From Poecilobothrus nobilitatus (taxonomy: Eukaryota; Arthropoda; Insecta; Diptera; Dolichopodidae), in assembly GCA_947095535.1 (NCBI GenBank), contig OX352772.1, positions 34,987,445-35,051,444 on the forward strand: a stretch of 64,000 nucleotides of DNA, in the 5' to 3' direction. The stretch's first letter is position 1, and each line of letters starts with the position of its first letter. This document shows, in pieces, positions 60,201 through 64,000 of the stretch. The notes below the pieces were generated by a model. It had not been told where the DNA came from, searched no databases, and was given only the letters and a program-made list of their open reading frames with translations. Made by a program: the position numbers and the translations under genes.

Positions 60201-61809
60201 AATCCAAAACTGAAGATTACAAAATCTTTAGTATATTTTTTGTTTTGTAAAATGGAATTTATACACCAAGGACATATCATAATGCAGAATATTTCAACAA
60301 GATTTTTACAAGATAAAAAAAATTAAATCTTTTATTTGGATTCAATTTTTAAGATAAAATTCTGTTTTCTACCCCATTACACTTTAACAATAAAAATAAA
60401 TATTAAAAACAAACTTTTAAACTCCTATCCACGGTAAACATACTTCAATGGAAATTACACATTTCATCACCGCTTTCATTGGGAAAAAAAAAAATACCCG
60501 CCAGACTTGGTCGGGTCATATTTCTAATCTACTTAAAATAAAAAAAAAATTTTGTAAAAAAATCTAAAAAGAAAAGAAATGTTTTTATTCTTTTATTTTA
60601 AACCGAAAAATACCGAAGAAAATCTAAAAAAAGTTCTTAAACACTCAAGTCAAAAGTTTTTTTTTCTCATTTTTTTTAAGAGATAAAAAAAAAACTAAAA
60701 AGGATGATAGTTAATGGAGAAACGTGCAAAAAACCAAAATAATAAAAACAAAAAAAAAAATATCAAAATTCGAATGAAAAAATCAGATTTTTTACGTGGA
60801 ATATTTCAACAGGTGTATTGGGAATCCTTTTTAGTTTTCAAAAATTTTTTACCCAAATAAATATAAAAATGTTTGCACGTTTTAAATGATTGCATTAAAT
60901 TTTAAAATACAGGTAAAAAATCTCGTTAAAAACAAAAACATGGTTAGTAGCACTATTACATTTTTTTATTTATTTTAAGAAAAATTGCATAAGCTTAGGA
61001 GTATATGTATGTAATAGCATAAATAATGAAAAAGAAAAATATCCGTGGTTAATAAATGTTTTACCATGTTTGAAATATGCTAACCAGCCCTTATTTTATT
61101 ACAACTCTTCTTTTTTCCTATACCACTTTTCAATATCTTAAACATTTACTAATCAAATCTACCTCTATTCATTGCCAGTTGATTAATATCCTTACAGCTA
61201 CAACCTGAAAAAGTATTGGAAAGTTCTTTCGTCAACAATAATGTGAATTTGTTTTTTATTTTTTTTTGATGATTTTCGAAGAAAATTGTGAAAACAATAG
61301 ATCCTTGAGGAATGCGGATATTTTAAACTAAATGCAGTCATTTATACGCTCTCTAAATTCTTTTTGTACTAGAAATTAATTATCTATTCATATTATGCTA
61401 TTAAAACTTTTGACAATACTGAAATTATAGATTTAATTGGTAAAAATTTAACCTCAGTAAAATCCTTTCAGTGAGAGTTAGCATTCTAAATTATTCTGTA
61501 TCATCCACAAAAATTTTTTATTATTAATATTTAACATTTTTAAAATTACCAACCAACAAACAAATTTACCAATCAAAAAAAATTTATTTTTCATATAATT
61601 AACTAATTGCCACTTTAATTTTTAATATTCATATTCACACAGATTTACAGTTATCTGATATGGTTTCAATTGTGTCCAAAAATTGAAATTTATGAATAAT
61701 TATTAATTTTTAATATAAAAATATAAAAAACAATTTTAGTTTATTGTATATTTTCAATATTTATCCGTTTGTTCGTTATTCTGTTTACAAAATCTCATAA
61801 AAAGTAAGA
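54226..61809. other. Long A+T-rich non-coding stretch
   Basis: Mostly simple sequence. Notable are T/GT runs at 55285-55335, (TA)n at 55395-55414, T runs near 56300, 56610 and 57948, and a short hairpin (GCGCA-CAAATA/TATTTGCGC) near 59290. More mixed sequence lies at 58280-58330 and 58460-58500. The 94-codon frame at 59400-59684 has no recognised domain. No gene or known repeat family identified. Confidence 0.55.
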
Positions 61810-62010
61810 GTGGACCTCGGTGGCCTAGTGGGTAAGAGGGTATAAAATTCGCTCTAAAACACAGAGAAAGTGTGGGTTCGAATCCCACATACGTCGTAAG
61901 AATAATTCCCCCTTACGACATTTACAGCCATGCCTGAAAAAGGAAAGGCTGTATAATTTCCTTGTCACATTTGTGTGGCAGCGAAATGCAATATAAAAAA
62001 AAAAAAATTA
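61810..62010 (+). mobile_element. tRNA-derived SINE, copy 5, full length
   Basis: The best-preserved promoter set: A box TGGCCTAGTGGGTAAGAG at 61821 and B box GGTTCGAATCC at 61875-61885. Then follow ACGTCGTAAGAATAATTCCC, CCCTTACGACATTTACAGCC, CCTGAAAAAGGAAAGGC, CTTGTCACATTTGTGTGGCA and poly-A. The tRNA-like head (about 80 bp) plus unrelated tail is the classical SINE layout. No clear target-site duplication. Confidence 0.92.
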
Positions 62011-62214
62011 AAAGTTTCAAAAATTTGAAATTTTGTAATGAATAAAGAGTTCCTTAAGAATGAAAATGAATTAGTTCAAAGAAATGTTATTTACTATTAT
62101 CGCCTATTTAAAAGTTAATAAGGTGTCAAAATTGGAAATTTACAGGAACCCAAAATATAGACAACTGTGAACTTCATAATTTATTTGGAACTTAGATGAC
62201 TGTTATTGTGTTGA

Positions 62215-62400
62215 GGACTTGATAGGAATCTTCCAGAGATAAGAATTCCCCCATGGTAGTGTCAGGTTGAACCCACCTCCCTCTTTAGTCAATATAATAG
62301 GATGAAACCCCTACCTACTAACGCTGTATATTGCCTAGGGAATAGGGATAGGAAAGGATAGGATAAGGATGTGGAAACATAAAATTTTGAGTCGGACTGT
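62215..62400 (-). mobile_element. Family D repeat, copy 3 (minus strand)
   Basis: On the minus strand: CACATCCTTATCCTATCC, TTTCATCCTATTATATTGAC, AGAGGGAGGTGGGTTCAACC and GACACTACCATGGGGG, the same order as copy 1 (16160-16300). It stops before the poly-A part. The adjoining 62440-62500 segment is an inverted match to 63810-63860. Confidence 0.6.
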
Positions 62401-62519
62401 AAGAAAACAATGCATCCGCCTATTATTATTAATATTTTGCTAGCTAGTGACTACGGCCATCAATAATTGCAACATGCAGTAGTACCTAATACTAGAGTAC
62501 ATATGTATGTCATGTTAAT

Positions 62520-63602
62520 GTCATGTATAGAGTTTTCCTTAAAATTGAAGAAAGTGTATATAATTTTTTACAACATTCTAAAGAGCTCGATATAATGCTT
62601 AATTTGTTCATCATTAAAAACCTTTTATTTTATCTCGTGCTTATTTTAATTTTATTTTTATTTTTTAACCTGTCGGATGGAATATAATTAAAAAGTATTT
62701 AAATTTTTATTTTTTTTTTTTATTTTATTTTTACTTTATTTTTGTACATTTGAAACCCAATAAAAAAATATCAACATCTGTACATTATGAATCGTGTTAA
62801 ATTATTATTTTATTTAATAAAATTATAATTAACATAATTGTATTATCCTTAATACACAAATAATTATATACATAATATTATGAATATAATTATGAATGAA
62901 ATTTTTAAACATACATATGTATGTATTTTAATTCAATTACAAAGTATTTATAAAATCTTTTTAACAATATTTTGATTTTTTTGAAAATTTGAAAAAAAAA
63001 ATTGAAATTTTTTAAGGAAAAAACAAAGGTTGTGAGAGAAAGAATACTTTGGCGAAATTTTCCCTTTAGGAACTTTGGAAACTAATAGCTGATAAGAGTA
63101 AAAGAATAAATTGAAATTTTTCATTCTAGATGGTCTAGTTTTTCGAATTCTTGGATAAAGTACTGACAAAACCAATATGAGATATTTAAAAATAATATAC
63201 ATAATATTTAGAAATTCAACACTTTTCATAATTATTCATTACGTTTGTGTTTGTTCTGCAAACTATGTTATAGAACTCATCCAGTCCACTTTCAATTATT
63301 TTAAACAAACTGTTACCTAGTGCCGGTTTAAAACGTTTAAAAGAAGTCATATTAGTGATATTAGTTTTGAAGAAATGATATTAGTGACCACTTTTGTGTT
63401 GCGGCTTTTTCGGCGCCGTGAATTAAACCATGAATTACATATGAGAAATAAGACCCATTGAATGTGAAATTACACAGTTTTATATATAAGTTGATCTAAC
63501 ACTTGTGCTAACACTTTAATAGCAAAAATGCTCCCAGATAATAATTTTTAATTACCACTCCAAAGATATAATGAATACATATGGCAATAATATTTATCTG
63601 AC
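62520..63602. other. A+T-rich DNA, no firm feature
   Basis: Simple sequence. The 93-codon minus-strand frame at 62948-63229 is Phe/Lys/Asn-rich with no recognised domain. Confidence 0.55.
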
Positions 63603-63690
63603 TCGTAGAGCAGTGGTGGTTAATTCGATAGCTTTTCAATCGAACGGTCTTGAGCTCAAACCCTGATCAGAATCAGGCCCTTTAAAAAAT
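63603..63690 (+). repeat. tRNA-like sequence, no intact cloverleaf
   Basis: GTAGAGCAGTGGTGGTTAAT resembles a D arm. TAGCTTTTCAATCGAACGGT lies at the anticodon-arm position, and GAGCTCAAACCCTGATC is a decayed T arm. The acceptor ends do not pair convincingly. Probably a tRNA-derived retroposon head or a tRNA pseudogene. Confidence 0.45.
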
Positions 63691-63804
63691 ATATATAGTA
63701 ATTTTCGTGATAATTAATATCGTATATAATTAATATTAATAATAATAATAATTAATAATGATAATTAATAATAATTATAGCTTCTACAGTTGAGCTATCC
63801 TTGG

Positions 63805-63948
63805 TTATATCATGGAGGAAGATATTATATACTACTGCACGTTGTAATCCACTGATGGCCTTAACTCTGTTATCTGTGGGGTTACCTTCAATTAATTACC
63901 TTATGCAGAAAGATGTTATATAATACTGCATATTGTAACTGTTAATGG
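63805..63948 (+). repeat. Diverged tandem duplication, about 93-bp spacing
   Basis: GGAAGATATTATATACTACTGCACGTTGTAA near 63814 and GAAAGATGTTATATAATACTGCATATTGTAA near 63907 are copies (each compared in pieces). The segment TACTGCACGTTGTAATCCAC, followed by TGATGGCC, also has an inverted match near 62450-62495. Confidence 0.75.
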
Positions 63949-64000
63949 ATGTAGTTACTGTTAGCAAAATACTAATTATAACAGGCGAATTGCTCCCTTA

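Noticed and set aside
62948..63229. 93-codon minus-strand frame
   Set aside because: Composition is Phe/Lys/Asn/Ile as expected from A+T-rich DNA; no motif or neighbouring exon signals.

Overview
The window looks like non-coding, strongly A+T-rich DNA from a higher fly (Diptera: Schizophora, perhaps a calyptrate). The main evidence is a set of elements carrying the conserved DINE-1/INE-1 (Helentron-type) core: an ATATATTCTGAATCAGGATC block, then GAGTCGATTTAGC, then GTCCGTCCGTCC, then CGATAACTC, ending in a short hairpin with TATACCC/GGGTATA arms. tRNA-derived SINEs, several 3' remnants of non-LTR retrotransposons, long poly-A/T runs and TATATA/CATA microsatellites fit the same picture. I found no complete host gene, no intact tRNA or rRNA gene and no CRISPR array. 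The window could be intergenic or the inside of a very long intron.

Layout. 1-3260: a family-B Helentron-like element with a (GGAC)n tract, a family-A element, a SINE and a fold-back element. 6188-8553: a second family-A copy, a mosaic of a third repeat (family E) partly in head-to-head arrangement, and a SINE. 8554-15500: mostly simple A+T DNA with one further B copy, two long palindromes and a self-complementary AGTACTGCAGTA-type patch. 15517-16360: a B fragment, a LINE 3' remnant and a poly-A-tailed repeat (family D) in close succession. 17.7-22.96 kb: tRNA-like and E fragments, a short protein-like frame at 19.7 kb, a LINE C-terminus at 21.4 kb, a SINE with a perfect target-site duplication, and an unexplained G+C-rich island at 22.66-22.96 kb. 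25.87-27.62 kb: a LINE reverse-transcriptase remnant, then a family-A copy with about six 143-bp repeats. 32.6-33.2 kb: a second LINE type. 36.85-40.42 kb: the most complex locus, a B element split by an inserted A element that carries an array of about 147-bp units. 42.9-49.5 kb: a SINE with target-site duplication, a diverged third core-bearing element (family C), and D, SINE and E copies. 53.4-54.2 kb: a D-like fragment and the longest LINE remnant. 61.8-64 kb: a SINE, a D copy, a tRNA-like sequence and a local duplication.

Nothing here works together as a pathway. The content is a record of successive transposon insertions: non-autonomous Helentrons that expand internal tandem repeats, 5'-truncated LINEs, and the SINEs and poly-A-tailed repeats probably mobilised by LINE machinery. 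The longest open frames (125-206 codons) come from tandem repeats inside family-A elements and should not be read as genes. Family letters A-E are my own labels, not database names.
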